Positions 1 through 11,640 of a stretch of DNA of 64,000 nucleotides are shown piece after piece (position 1 is the stretch's first letter; each line of letters opens with the position of its first letter). The notes below the pieces were generated by a model. The model saw nothing but the letters and a program-made list of their open reading frames with translations, was not told where the DNA came from and searched no databases. The stretch is from Impatiens glandulifera (taxonomy: Eukaryota > Streptophyta > Magnoliopsida > Ericales > Balsaminaceae): the NCBI RefSeq assembly GCF_907164915.1, contig NC_061862.1, forward strand, positions 33,419,522-33,483,521, given 5' to 3'. A program made the translations under genes and the position numbers.

Positions 1-442
1 ATGCAGGATGCAAAATTCATAAAAAAAGCACAAGTAGAACTTGCCATTTCCTTGGAGATCGTCTAATTACATGGTTCAGCAAGAAGCAGGCTTCAGTCGC
101 CACACTACAGCTGAAGCAGAGTGTCTTGCAGCTGGAAGTTGTTGTTCTCAAGTTCTGTGGATTCAACAACAACTCAGAGACTATGAGATTGAGGCTGATG
201 AATCTCCAATTTTCTGCGACAACATAAGTGCTATCGCAATCTCCTTTAATCCAGTTCTGCATTCTCGGACAAAGCATATTGAAATCAGGCATCACTTCAT
301 CCGAGAACACGTCAATCAGAAGCAAATTCGTCTTGAACATGTTCCTACAGATCAACAAACTGCGGACATTTTCATGAAACCCCTACCAGAAGCTAAGTTT
401 TCTCACTTTAGAAACATGCTAGGTCTTGTTGATCTTGATTGA
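1..442 (+). pseudogene. copia element A: 3' end of pol (RNase H)
   Basis: This is the C-terminal RNase H of a Ty1/copia polyprotein; the rest of the gene lies before the window. The reading includes AEAECLAAGSCCSQVLW, a CDN motif, HIEIRHHFIREHV and the typical terminus DQQTADIFMKPLPEAKF. RNase H removes template RNA during reverse transcription in the cytoplasmic particle. Compared with the same stretch in element C (32215-32647), about one base is missing near 103, so the first 34 codons are in another frame. The gene is therefore dead. It ends with TGA at 440-442, about 770 bases before ORF3 of the same element. Confidence 0.9.
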
Positions 443-1213
443 TGTGATTACGTGCATAAATTAAGGGGGAACATATCGTTCAAAATGCAACTGAACAAAT
501 ATGAAAGACTGAGGTCTTAATTTGTCCTAAGGATTCAGAGTTTTGAGAAACACAGTCACTTAGACACTCGTATACTTTAGCAGTTTCATCTTCATCTGAA
601 ATCATCGTCTTGGTTATTTTAACCTGCATGGTTAGACGGATACGTCTAATAGACGATTAGACGTTTTTACGTCATGAGCAAGAGGATGCTCACGTCTAAC
701 CAGACACGCGTGTCTCACGTGATGTTATTGCATAATTAGACGTACACGTCTAATAGACTAATTTTCAAAAGGAAGTTGAAAATGTGAAAAGGAAAATAAA
801 CGTCTAACTACTGGTGTAATTAAACTCTTCATCTTCTGGATATTTGGACAACTGTCTTTTAATGATTTCTGATCAAGCATATTTTCCCGCTGAAAATCAA
901 ATCAGTCATTCCTCAAAAGAATTGAAGACACGTGTCTCTCAATATGCAAGAAATGACTAATATTTCTGACAACATTTTCTTGTACACTTAGTATTAAAAG
1001 TTCTGTTTCATGCTAACATTAAATGTTGTGTTTATTGGGAACTGACTTTTGAAGTTCTTGACGGTAGGAATAATCATTAGTTTTCTTCTATATGATTAAA
1101 AACCCTGATATTGATAGGATTATTCACTCTAAAAGATAGAAGATCCTTGAAATCTATCTCTCTCTCTCACTTTAGAATTGGAATCGTTCTAACCCTTGTT
1201 CATCAAATCATAA
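443..1213 (+). other. pol-ORF3 spacer of element A with TTAGACG motifs
   Basis: This non-coding spacer separates RNase H from ORF3. Positions about 635-760 hold several inverted TTAGACG/CGTCTAA motifs of the kind that fill the LTR of the same element. Elements C and E have the same arrangement. I see only a weak AT-rich TATA-like stretch near 1090. It is likely promoter or leader DNA for ORF3 (inference). Confidence 0.55.
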
Positions 1214-1950
1214 TGTTGCCTTTCCGTCCAAAATCGATTCAAGTGGACTTTCAATCCGTATCCACTTTACAATCTCCGGGAATGCATAGGATGTTCGAAT
1301 CGTTAAAAGCTTCTGGACTGAGAAGATTCCTCACCCCTCATGAGACCTATCACGAACAGCTAGTTAACGATTTTTTCGAAACCGCCGGATTCTATCAGGA
1401 GCAGTAATGGGCCAGATGGTCTATATCACTGAAGAATCTTTTGGTGCAATTTTCCATCTCCCAAAAGAAGGTATTGATGATTTCTCAACCACTCCTCCTA
1501 ATCTAATGATTACGATGATGAAAGTCTTTTCAGATTCCCCTATAGTAGACATTCATGGAAAGAAAAACCTCATGAAGGTTGAATATGCTCTCTTAAGCGA
1601 TATCATATTAAAATCCCTTCTGTCTAAAGAAACTTCTTACAAGTATTGTACGAAGGTCTTTCAGATAATGGTGGCCATCACCAGGGGTGTTCCTGTCAAT
1701 TGGACAAGCTTTCTCTTCGGAAATTTTGTCAGAATGGTTGTCGCTAAGAAGAAAATCATTGGATTCGACGGTCCTCTCAGCTCTCTTCTTTGTTTCCTTC
1801 TAAATGAACCCGGTAAGAGCTTTCCCCTTCCTTCTAAGATCCTGAACTACCAGAAAGTGGTAGATTACATTTAAAGGGTGGAGATGCTTAAGTCAATAAA
1901 AGGAAAAGAGAAAACTCCAACTCCCCTCTAACCGTAGTCTTAGAGATCTC
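1214..1950 (+). pseudogene. ORF3 (short form) of element A
   Basis: This is the extra gene downstream of pol. It begins ATG then LPFRPKSIQVDFQSV and shares with all ORF3 copies here a line of landmarks: (I/L)QVDF near the start, GLR about residue 35, a short acidic EFF block, a 'F.LP.EG' motif, 'LL.DI..K.L', and 'VPVNW..FLF' near residue 170. Relative to element C about 13 bases are missing near 1397, which shifts the frame; the second half reads from 1407 to 1874. Only the N-terminal domain is present, with no coiled coil or Arg/Gly tail. Function is unknown. The domain looks like the family annotated as 'putative plant transposon protein' (my recognition, not a search). Confidence 0.75.
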
Positions 1951-2229
1951 TTAGGTTGAAGTCTATCCTTTCCAGAAGTTATGACTAGGAAGAAGAAAAA
2001 GAATAGAGATTAAATGTCTTTTTGGAAGTTATTTTGAATGTTCTCATGATGTTTTTGGTAAATTTATTTTGGTTATATTGAACAATGTTTTGTGTGTTTC
2101 TTCTGAAAACACTCATATGTGATTAACTTGGATACTTTTGAATGACTTACTTACATGCAAATGACTTTGTTTATTTATATGATGAATGCATGTTTTGATA
2201 TATGTATGCAGGTTTGCAATTTCTTCATC

Positions 2230-2242
2230 AAAAGGGGGAAAT
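2230..2242 (+). other. polypurine tract of element A
   Basis: A purine run (AAAAGGGGGAAAT) lies immediately before the LTR start TGTTGGGTC. This is the usual primer position for plus-strand DNA synthesis. The same tract precedes the 3' LTRs of C, E and H. Confidence 0.85.
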
Positions 2243-4367
2243 TGTTGGGTCAAATTATTTTGACTAAGTGTCGAAATAATTTAACCACTAAGATTTTGAT
2301 GATGAAATAACTTATGAGTTTTGATACAGGTGTATTGAAACAACATGTCATAAGACTTGGATCTAATGAGAGTCATTAGACCGATTTTGGCTTTCATTGC
2401 ATAAGATTAGACTTATAGTCTAACTCATCGGAGTTAGACGTGTAGTCTAATAGACGTGTAATTAGACGGACGGTCTAATAGATACACGAAATTAGACGTA
2501 AGTCTAATGCATAGAATTAGACGTATATTCAAACTCATCGGAGTTAGACGTGTAGTCTAATGAATGCACGGAATTAGACACACAGTCTAACTCATCGGAG
2601 TTCGACGTGTAGTCTAATGAATGTAAAGAATTAGACGTAAGTCTAATGAATACACGGAATTAGACGTAAGTCTAATATGTTTACGATTAGACGGGTAGTC
2701 TAATTGATAACCGGAATTAGACGTATAGTCTAACTCATTGGAGTTAGATGTGTAGTCTAATATATTTGCAATTAGACGAGTAGTTTAATTTATGCGGAAT
2801 TAAACGTGCAGTCTAACTCAGTGGAGTTAGATGTGCAGTCTAATAGAATGTGAAAGTTAGACGTGCATCTAACTCCTTTAGACAAGTCTGAGGTAGAACC
2901 AGAATTAGACGTGCAGTCTAACTCAGTGATGTTTGACGTGTAGTCTAATGATTATTGAATAATTAGACGTGTAGTCTAATTAATGAAAGTTAGACGTGCG
3001 TCTAACTCCTTCAGACAAGTCCGAGGTAGAACCGGAATTAGACGTGCAGTCTAACTCAGTGGAGTTAGATATGCAGTTTAATAGTTATTGAATAATTAGA
3101 CGTGTAGTCTAATTAATGAAAGTTAGACGTGCGTCTAACTTCTTCAGACAAGTCTGAGGTAGAACCGGAATTAGACGTGCAGTCTAACTCAATGGAGTTA
3201 GACGTGTAGTCTAATGGTTATTAAATAATTAGACGTGTAGTCTAATTAATGAAAGTTAGACGTGCGTCTAATTCCTTCAGACAAGTCTGAGGTAGAACTG
3301 GAATTAGACGTGCAGTCTAACTCAGTGGAGTTAGACGTGCAGTCTAATGGTTATTGAATATTTAGACGCGGGTCTAATTCTATTAGACCAGGCGGTCTAA
3401 TAGACGTTTTTCTATTAGAAGGAGATGACTTATTTCATTAGACTGATTTTCAAAATCCGTCTAACTGAAATACGTCTAATGCTCAGTTTAAGCAGTACGC
3501 TTGAATCTAGCATTTCACCTACCCACGTGTTATAGCTGTACCCTACTCCTGCTCCACTTTCTAATAAAGATTAGTACAATAGCTATATGCATCCAATCAA
3601 GGAATGCCACGTAAGAAAATTTTCCTCACATTACTTGTTTTGCAGGTACATCCCTGATGGAATATTCGGCGCACTACCAGTGATGTACGGCCACGATCCT
3701 TGTGCTCAGAATCTGCTATGTACAATGGAGGCTTTCCAATGGAAGAGTGCCACGTATCATTCTTGAAGATTCGACCGTTAGCTCCTACTCAGTATTTAAT
3801 GAATCTCAAGGACAACGGACAATCTGCCTTAACAAGCACAACTGCCATTCTTACGAACAAGCAATCTGATTTTGCAGAGAGAGAAATTAATCAATCATCT
3901 TGCTTAGTAAACTCATTCTGTGAAGCTTCTTTCTGATTGTACTGTGTGTGAATCAAGAGAGAGCTAGAATCAAAACACCTTTAGCTGAGTGATATTCTTC
4001 ATTTTGTAATTGAATAGAAAAGTGTTTTATTCAATAGTGAGCTAAGTGTGTGTGTAAACTGTATTTGATTTGAACCATATTATAGTGAATCCTTCCGGTG
4101 GTTGGAAGAAGAGGTGACGTAGGAGAGTTTCTCCGAACATCCATAAACAAACTACTGTGTTCTTCATTTCTGTCATCTTTTCATATTTCATCTTGTGCTT
4201 CAAACCCAAGTAAACAATTCCGCCTTGAATCTGTTTCAAGCGTTTACACAAGTTTGCGTAGAATAGAAAGCGAATTAAATCCCTAACTGGATTTCTTTCA
4301 AACCGTTTTTCATAAGCCTTCATCCTTAGCCAGACCCCCATCTCTATCGATAAAGCCGATCCTATCA
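2243..4367 (+). repeat. 3' LTR of element A (about 2.1 kb)
   Basis: The LTR begins TGTTGGGTCAAAT after the polypurine tract and ends CGATCCTATCA, the same end that precedes the primer site in elements C and E. U3 is dominated by the TTAGAC array at 2404-3478. A conserved TATTTAAT at about 3791 is a plausible TATA box, because it recurs in every LTR of this group. Downstream are the two conserved hairpins at 4122-4134 and 4224-4240. The right end abuts the gag of another element at 4368, so A was inserted there; the other flank is outside the window. Confidence 0.9.
2404..3478 (+). repeat. TTAGAC/GTCTAA inverted-repeat array in U3 of LTR A
   Basis: There are dozens of imperfect palindromes of the form TTAGACGT-spacer-AGTCTAA. 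They are organised in the second half into a 133-bp higher-order unit: the block starting GTTAGACGTGC recurs at 2856, 2989, 3122 and 3255. Each unit also contains a 'TTCAGACAAGTCTGAGGTAG' block, which is itself an inverted repeat (CAGAC/GTCTG). Confidence 0.95.
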
Positions 4368-4705
4368 TCATTGAGTGTACCTTTTTGTTAGCAGATGGTT
4401 TCTTATACATATCAGAAAGAGCTTTCATCAGACCCATGGTGGTCTTCTCCTTTGCTACATTATGAGCAACCATCTTGGCTAGCGTCAATCGGACAACTCC
4501 AAAACCTGTCTATCAAGGAGTTTCCATTCAGCTTCATCAATCTTCTCTCGTTTCTCACTCAAAGGAACATGAAGCTTCTTTCCATAGAGATAATCTTCAA
4601 TTTGCATTCTCTAGAAGGCATAATCTGTCCCATCAAATATTCCAATCCCATGTCCTATACTGTTCTCACTTGCCATTGTTTCCAATGCTCAGATCTAGCT
4701 TAGCT
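4368..4705 (-). pseudogene. gag fragment of a small copia element
   Basis: On the minus strand a gag start reads MASENSIGHGIGIFDGTDYA, then IEDYLYGKKLHVPLSEKRE, and near its cut end the UBN2/gag hallmark KGLM-type stretch TTMGLMKALSDMYKKPSANK. Gag forms the particle that packages element RNA. A TAG replaces the conserved Trp of 'F-W-R-M', and a frameshift lies near 4490. The gene is cut at 4368 by LTR A. It follows its own LTR and primer site with normal spacing. The sequence is unlike the gags of C, D and E, so it is a different copia lineage. Confidence 0.85.
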
Positions 4706-4718
4706 TCTCTGATACTAG
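4706..4718 (-). other. primer binding site of the small copia element
   Basis: On the minus strand TAGTATCAGAGA follows the LTR end by two bases. It matches the initiator tRNA-Met site TGGTATCAGAGC at ten of twelve positions. Confidence 0.7.
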
Positions 4719-4719
4719 T

Positions 4720-5083
4720 TGTTAGGATTTGTATCTCCCAAATCCGACCAGCTTGAAACAATCTGTAAAAATGCAAGAAAGAAGAACACAAGAAGACACA
4801 GATTTATAGTGGTTCACTCAAATTTAGCTACATCCACTTCAACTACCACCAGATTTCACTATGAAGAAGATGGAATACAAGGTTTTTTGCCTCACACTTT
4901 ATCTCTCTAGAATTATTTCTCTTGTTTGTAAACGTTAATAATCACATATTTATAGGGTAAACATTCAGGTAATAAATCTAAATAATTCTTGGTGAGACCC
5001 AAGCCCAAAACCAAATACAAAACCAATAAACTCTAATTAACACTTGTAGAGTTTATTATATGTATAGGCTCCATAACTCAACA
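4720..5083 (-). repeat. 364-bp 5' LTR of the small copia element
   Basis: The boundaries TGTTAGGATTT and CCATAACTCAACA give TG...CA ends on either strand. The primer site and gag follow in the expected order on the minus strand. The LTR is far shorter than the 1.2-2.2 kb LTRs of the other copia elements here. Confidence 0.8.
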
Positions 5084-5159
5084 GTTAGATCATCACCAAA
5101 TCATTCTTTAAATCTTGTCGTGGATAGACTATCACAATAGTCTTGCATACTTGTGAGAT

Positions 5160-6345
5160 GTCAGGACTCTAATAGGGTTTAGGTTATTATAATAAACTTA
5201 TCATAACATTGATTGATAATGTATGTCAAGGGACATGGCTTTAAAAGGAAATCATGATAATAATCGCGAATGCCTGTTATGGAACATGGCTCTAGTGGGG
5301 ATTGGATTATACAATAATCCTATCACGATTGATGATATCTGTCAAGAGACAAGACTGAACTAGGGAATGGTGATAAGACTTTTTGGAGATAAGAATCTTT
5401 GGGGATAGTTATAATAATCAGCTATTTGTTCATTTTGAGATGGAATTGGTTGTGGGGTAGGGTATTCTCATTGTATGTAAGATTTCTCTTTGGGTGTCTA
5501 CCTACAACTAGGACTCTCCTGAAGAATGAAGAGGACTAAGAGGACTAAGAGGACTCTTTGGGGTGAAGAGAGGATTTTATGCTTGGGATTTAAAGATGAC
5601 AACTCCACTGGGGAATAGAGGATTATCCTACTGGGGATTAGAGATGTTAATCCTGTTTAGATAGTGATAACAATCATGTTGAGAATAACAATCATGTTGA
5701 GATGGTGATAACAATCACGCTGGATGATGATGACAGTCACACTGGGATGAGGCCATTAGGAGATGGACTTTACTACTAGGGAGCAGTCATGATAATGACT
5801 TCCATGGATGCCTATCGTGAGATAAGATTTGCTTGGGAAAATAATAATAATCACTTTGTGAGGATTCTAAGGAGATAAGTCATAATAATGACCCATATAT
5901 ATGCCTATTACGAGATAGGACTCTTTTGGGAAATAGTGGTAACAATCACTCTACGAGGATAGATCATGACAATTCTCTACCTTTATGCCTATCATGTGAT
6001 AGGACTTGTTAAGGAAATTATAACAATCACTTTGAGGGCCCATAATAATAACTTATGCAGGGATAGGTGACAACAATCACTCTGTTAGGATAGGCCGTAA
6101 TAACGACTTTTATGGATACCTATAAAATAAGGTTTTGAAGGGGGGTTATGATAATGATCGCGAATGTCTATTATGGGTAGGGTTTTTCCAGGGAAATATC
6201 AAGACAATGATCGTGGGTTCCTATTACGCGATAGGTCTTGCTAAGAATAACGATAATAATTGTGAATACCTATTACGGTACAGAGTTTTACTGAGGAAAT
6301 CATAACAATGATGATTACAGCTGGTAGAAATATCACAACCCAGTT
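5160..6345. repeat. degenerate tandem repeats with GATAATAATCAC and CCTATTA phrases
   Basis: Recurrent, diverged units contain 'cctattacg(a/g)gatagg', 'ggaaat', and 'ataacaatcac', spaced irregularly. Plant Tat/Ogre gypsy elements are known to carry variable tandem repeats in their 3' untranslated region, which fits this position. Confidence 0.6.
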
Positions 6346-7084
6346 GGAGATTATTCATAAGAGGAGCTGTCCTGGTTAGTAACTTATCTCTTCTTAGTTT
6401 GACGAAGTGTCCTTCGCAACTAGGTGAAATATCGACCGGTTGTGCAGAAGAATTCTTTGGCTTTTCCGTGGCAAAATGGCCTTCACAACTATACTAAAGC
6501 CGCCGACTCTTTAGGGGATTTGTATTACTTAGGGAATATTTCAACAAAACCTTTCCCTTTTGGTCTTATGAAATGATATTCGCAACTAGTTGAAATATCG
6601 ATTAGGTGTTTTGTCATCATTTCTCACAAGGAAGGGATGCATGTTACTTCGTCATGCTTTATGGTGCCACACTTGTCTGCATTGTGGGAAGCTTTAACAA
6701 AAGCTACTTAGGGATGGATTACTCTTAATTATGCTTCAAAAAATCTTGTAAATAGAAGAAACCTTAATCCAATCCATGAATCTTGGAAACTTGTATTCAA
6801 AATGTGTTTAGGACTTGCGTTACGATCATTCTTACAATCGATAGAGTTTGTTTCGTTTTTTAGAGTACCTGAGTTCCTTTTTGTCCTATGTCAAGATATG
6901 GATGATAAATTCAGTTTCGTATAGATGATTATCCAAACTATTAGCTCATGGGGAAGGTGATCGAGATATAAGGGCTCGTTTAGTTATATTTTTGGTTGTT
7001 TTTACTATGGGCCGGAATTCTTCGAAAGTTCGATCATTCCTGGTATAACTAAAGGGAGAATTTTTTTCTTCTCTTTTTTGTAAG

Positions 7085-7317
7085 CTTCTAGAGTGTATCT
7101 TGGGGAATTGACACGTTGTGCTCTTGCGATATTCATCGAGACAGCCACCCGAGGGAGCATAAACGACGATTTTGCCTCAACCTACACGGGCGCGTAAATT
7201 ATTTTTGGGAGTTCCCAGGGTATATCTGGGGGAATCGACACGTTGTTCTCTTGTGATATTCATCGGAATAGTCACCCAAGTGAGCATAAACGGTGATTTC
7301 ACCTCAACCTACACGGG
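7085..7317. repeat. two direct copies, about 107 bp each, offset 127 bp
   Basis: The segments 7085-7190 and 7211-7317 share 'gaat(t/c)gacacgttgt', 'gatattcatcg', 'gagcataaacg' and 'CCTCAACCTACACGGG'. They form a tandem duplication within the gypsy 3' region. Confidence 0.85.
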
Positions 7318-8462
7318 AGCTTGATTTTTTTCTCTTTTTTTGAACCCTTGAGTCTAGCTCTCTCTGTTCTCTTGTACAATGGGGAATGAGACATCCTTTC
7401 TCAAATTACGGTTTTGGCTTGACTTTTTGAGGGTTTATTCCAGTTCTTTTTTCAAAAGCCTTCTCTGAAGGGTTAATTTTCTAGTTAATCGTGGAGCACA
7501 AAAACGATCTTATTAAGGATATTCATAAATTAGCGTTTTATGAGACTCAGGGTTATATTTGAGAGACCAATCACTGTCTGATTAATAGAGATTCCCTTAA
7601 TTTTTTTCCCTACTTATTTCCTAAAATCCTTGTCACTAGTTAATGGAAAAAACAAGATTCCTACTGTTTTTAGACTTTGTGCTAGATAGAAAGCGGAATA
7701 GTTCATCCTTTTTATTTATTCACTTTTATTGAGATCAGACCTACATACAGGCTGCCTAGGAATCTTTCTTTTGTCCTTTATATTTTCTTATATTTCTTTG
7801 GAAGAATCAGGTCTCACATATTTCTCCCAAGGTTGATGACGTAGTTATACAAAACTAAAGATCGATAACTTCATTACTAGCTGGCGACTAACTTCTGGGG
7901 ATTTACGACATAACTATACAATACTAGAAGTCGATTAGTTCACTCGAAGTTTGAGGACTAATCCTGTTTTAATCCAGGTAAGCTGGAATGTGAGCCGTCA
8001 TAGTCCTGTTAAGGCTGGAATGAGAGTCGTCATAATTCTAGTAAAGCTGAATTGAGAGATGTCATAATCCTAGTAAGGCTGGATTGAGAGTTGTCGTAAT
8101 CTTAGTAAGACTGGATTGAGAACTGTCGTTTGCATATGCTGGTATTACACATAATATCGTTTTAGTGCGTCTAAATTTCTTGGAGTAATAAACTCTTCAC
8201 CTTCAACGGTAGATAGGTGAACTACGCCTCTAGAGATGTTTTTCTTGACTAGGAAGGGTCTTTCCCATTATGGTCGAAACTTTCCCCTAAGGTCTAACAG
8301 TTCTCGGATTCTCTTAAGCACCAAGTCACATTCGTTTAGGTTCCTAGACTTTACCTTTTTATTAAAGGTATCAACCATTCATTTATAGTAAACCTAGGTT
8401 TTGTACAATGCGTCTAACAAGTGGTCTTCCATTAATGTCAACTGGTCATATCGAGATTTTAC

Positions 8463-9460
8463 CTAGTCTTCTTCTATGACTTGAGATTCCAATAGGACTC
8501 TCAGGGTAGGGATTTCAATTTCAATAGGCTGTACGATATCCATACCGTATACTAGAGAATAAGGAGTCTCGTTTGTCAAAACATGAGAAATCATACAATA
8601 TCCCCATAAGGCAAATGGTAGCTTTTCATGCCAATCCTTGTATGTAATGGTCATCTTCTTGATGATCCTAATCACATTTTTGTTGGCCGCTTTGACCGCA
8701 CTATTGGTTTGGGTCGATAGGACGATGATTTGTGGTGATCAATTTTAAACTCTTCGAGCAAGGATAAAACTTTTTCCTAAAAGTGTTTCCCATTATCCGA
8801 AATAATGGCGTGAGGCACCCCATATTGGGAAATGATAATGACGCGAATAAATTTTGTACTTGAGTAGATTTGAGAATTATGTAAGAAGTTGCCTTGACCC
8901 ATTTAGAGAAATAATCGATGACTACAAGTATGAACACATGTCCATTGGACGTATGGGGATATATTTTCCCGATGACATCAATGCCCCATGTAGAGAAGGG
9001 TCATAGTGATGTCATATTGTACAATAAAGATATTGGGGGTATGCTTTAGATTACATAGATTTGACATTGGTGACAACTTCTGACATAGCTGACACATTCA
9101 TGCTCCATGTTTTGCCAATAACATTCGAGATAGAGTATTTTTTTGGCAAGAGCTAGTCCATTCATGTGTGGACCACAAACTCCTGTGTACTTCCTTTATG
9201 ATTCGTCATGCTTCGGGACATTCGACGCAGAACATGTTTTGACCATTAAAAGATCATCTGTATAGCTTGTTAGTTATCCAAGCATTGTTGGTGGAATACT
9301 GGCACAGGGCTCTTCGTCCCTTAACTCGGAATAGAGACGAATATTCTCCATACTCGATGTATTTTTCAAGAATGTCGAACCATAGTTTGTTGGGCACTTG
9401 AACGGAGGTTACCACTCCGATTTCGAAGTTAGGTTTCAAAGACGTTATGGAAAAATTATG
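8463..9460 (-). pseudogene. Ty3/gypsy (Tat/Ogre-like) integrase remnant
   Basis: Minus-strand fragments in order match the integrase half of a gypsy polyprotein. At 9439-9254 'EKYIEYGEY' and 'RRALCQ' resemble the linker before the zinc-binding domain. At 8937-8850 FILVVIDYFSKWVKATSY carries the first catalytic Asp of the core. At 8675-8463 the end reads MTITYKDWHEKLPFALWGY and TPYSLVYGMDIVQPIEIEIP, typical of the region after the core. Integrase inserts the cDNA into the chromosome. Many stops and frameshifts separate the pieces, so it is dead. RT and RNase H would lie at higher coordinates, but I cannot recognise them. Confidence 0.85.
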
Positions 9461-11594
9461 GTGAATACTATCCTCGTTAAATTAAAAAAAAGGTGGGACA
9501 TGCTTAAAAAATTGTGAACGATTTATAATGAATGCTTTATGTCGTTCTAGTGCGGTTGGGATGATGAAAATAGAATAATACTTGTTGAAGAGAAATGGTG
9601 GAATAATATGATTGTGAGATCTCGTCACTTTGTTGTCTTTACTTTGCACAATTTTAATATAATATAATTGAAATTCTTTTATATTTTTTTATAGCACGCT
9701 AAACCTTTAACTTCCAAGTTTCGAAATAAGACTTACCAAACTTGAAACTAATGACATCAATTTTCAGTGACAATAATGTAGTATAATGAAATGTCCTTAA
9801 TCCTCATGGTACACAGATAAAGCATAATACACTATAGGAGAACATTAGAAGTTCCAACTTAGATTAATGAAAGATAAAGTAAATGAAAGGAGAATAATGG
9901 AGAAATTAAAGAGGAAGGTTTTCAGACACCGACTAGAATTGGGAAAAATCACAACAATTATAAATGAGGAAAATAATCGGAATATAATGGACCATCCATG
10001 ACAAATTTCTTTAGTGGCATGAGAGAGTTGACGAGAGACGTCATGCATAATAGTAAGCATGACCGAATAACTTTTGATATATATATATAAATAATCCCAC
10101 ATCTGCTGATATGATGTCTATCTCACGTGGTTCTTTAGGACACTGCGAAAGTCTCGATATTGTCCCTTTTGATGTGGTAATTACATCGCAAACAAATGAC
10201 TCTGGGTGGACGCCCAAGAACCCTAAATAGTTGACAATTATAAATATGTTTACGGAGGAAATTGCCATCATTAAGGGTTACATAACCTTGAAAGACAATA
10301 GGTCTCGACAAATCTTCCTTAATTGTCAAACAAAATGGTGATTGGACCAAAACCTAGAGTGGAACGCTGAAACTCCAACCCCACATAGGCATTCTATGTC
10401 GAGTTTCATCATATCAAGATACTTCTTTTATCTAGTATCAATATGTCAGTATTCCTTCAAATAGTCGTGGGCATAGTACATGACATAGTCTTTTCCCATC
10501 AAATTCACTACATAGGAGGTCACCTATACAAAGACGTTGATCAATGAACATAGTTGAACAAGTTGACCCACACAGCTCTATCCCAATAGACTTGAATGCT
10601 AATGTTATTCATTCTCTTCTAGTCAACAAGACAATGCCCCTAATTCCTATTCCTATGCTTTTCCATACAATTATCACACCCCTAATTCTTACTAGGACAC
10701 AAACAATGATGATTATATTTGATGTGTTATGTGAACAATGATGATTGTATCTGACGTGTTATGTGATTTTGAACATTTATTTTTATATATTTCCTTTGCA
10801 ACTATAAGTTTTATTTATGATAAAGTGTATACGATGTTAAATTTAACATATTGTCATATAAAATTTAAGGTAATATGGATCTATGGAATTCTATTGATAT
10901 AAATGTTACAACAAGAATAACAATTTCGTAATATCTGACTCAAATTAAAGAAGATGAAGATGAAGATGAAATCAATGGTTTCATTATACAAGCGGATGCA
11001 TTGAAGTTGGATGCTACACCTTCCACGAACAATATAATCAAAAGCAATGGATTATTTTCTTGCGAGTGATATTTCATGCAAACAAATAACTTGAATGAAC
11101 TTGTGTTGCTTTAATATGTTAGTACAACGTCTTATGGACAACTACAGTATATATGGTGGCCGGTTTGTCACTCCTCGTGAGGCGGTTTTATTCAGTTTGA
11201 GATATTTATCAATGAGTGGAATTGTGGTCGACACATCTTTTGTTTTTTGACATTGAACACAAATAATTTCTAGGCATATGAACAATACAATATAGGAATT
11301 GTATAGAATGTTGCTTGGAAAATTAGTTGTTGTTAACCAGTTAACTCCACACCCATATATGACACGATTAAAGAAATACAAACTATTTCGAGTAAGTTTA
11401 CTTTAAAAATAATCATTACTTTTACAAGAAAATATGAATAACATAGTATGTTAATTCTATATTAGAATTGTATATGTATACTAGATGGTAGACATGTGTT
11501 AGATTATAATTTATGAAATGGTTTTGATAATGAATGGATAAAACTAAGTTCAATTATATATATAAGTTAAATTATATATATATATATATATAAT
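9461..11594. other. AT-rich intergenic DNA, nothing recognised
   Basis: Only short ORFs occur, none resembling a family I know. Part of it may be older gypsy sequence. An (AT)n run sits at about 11573-11592. Confidence 0.4.
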
Positions 11595-11640
11595 TGTTAA
11601 GTCATATCAGTATATTAATATATTTAAATATAACAAAAAG

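Larger units (their letters stand above)
5084..8462 (-). other. 3' region of a decayed Ty3/gypsy element, repeat rich
   Basis: No ORF of note occurs in these 3.4 kb. They lie downstream (minus sense) of the gypsy integrase at 8463-9460 and probably belong to the same element. From about 5160 to 6345 there is a degenerate tandem repeat built on phrases such as CCTATTACGAGATAGG and GATAATAACAATCAC, recurring every 50-100 bases. I could not fix an LTR boundary. Confidence 0.5.

Noticed and set aside
2404..3478. CRISPR-like array of short repeats
   Set aside because: The repeats are variable palindromes with no fixed-length unique spacers. The array occurs at the same place in every LTR of the group, and the DNA is eukaryotic.
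3700..3936. LTR frame of 76-78 codons starting MCS(E/D), also at 27567 and 36033
   Set aside because: It is similar only because the LTRs are copies. In both E LTRs the same stretch is frameshifted, and there is no sign of selection on the protein.
10041..10350. Overlapping minus frames as gypsy RT or RNase H
   Set aside because: I could find none of the expected RT or RNase H motifs in any frame.
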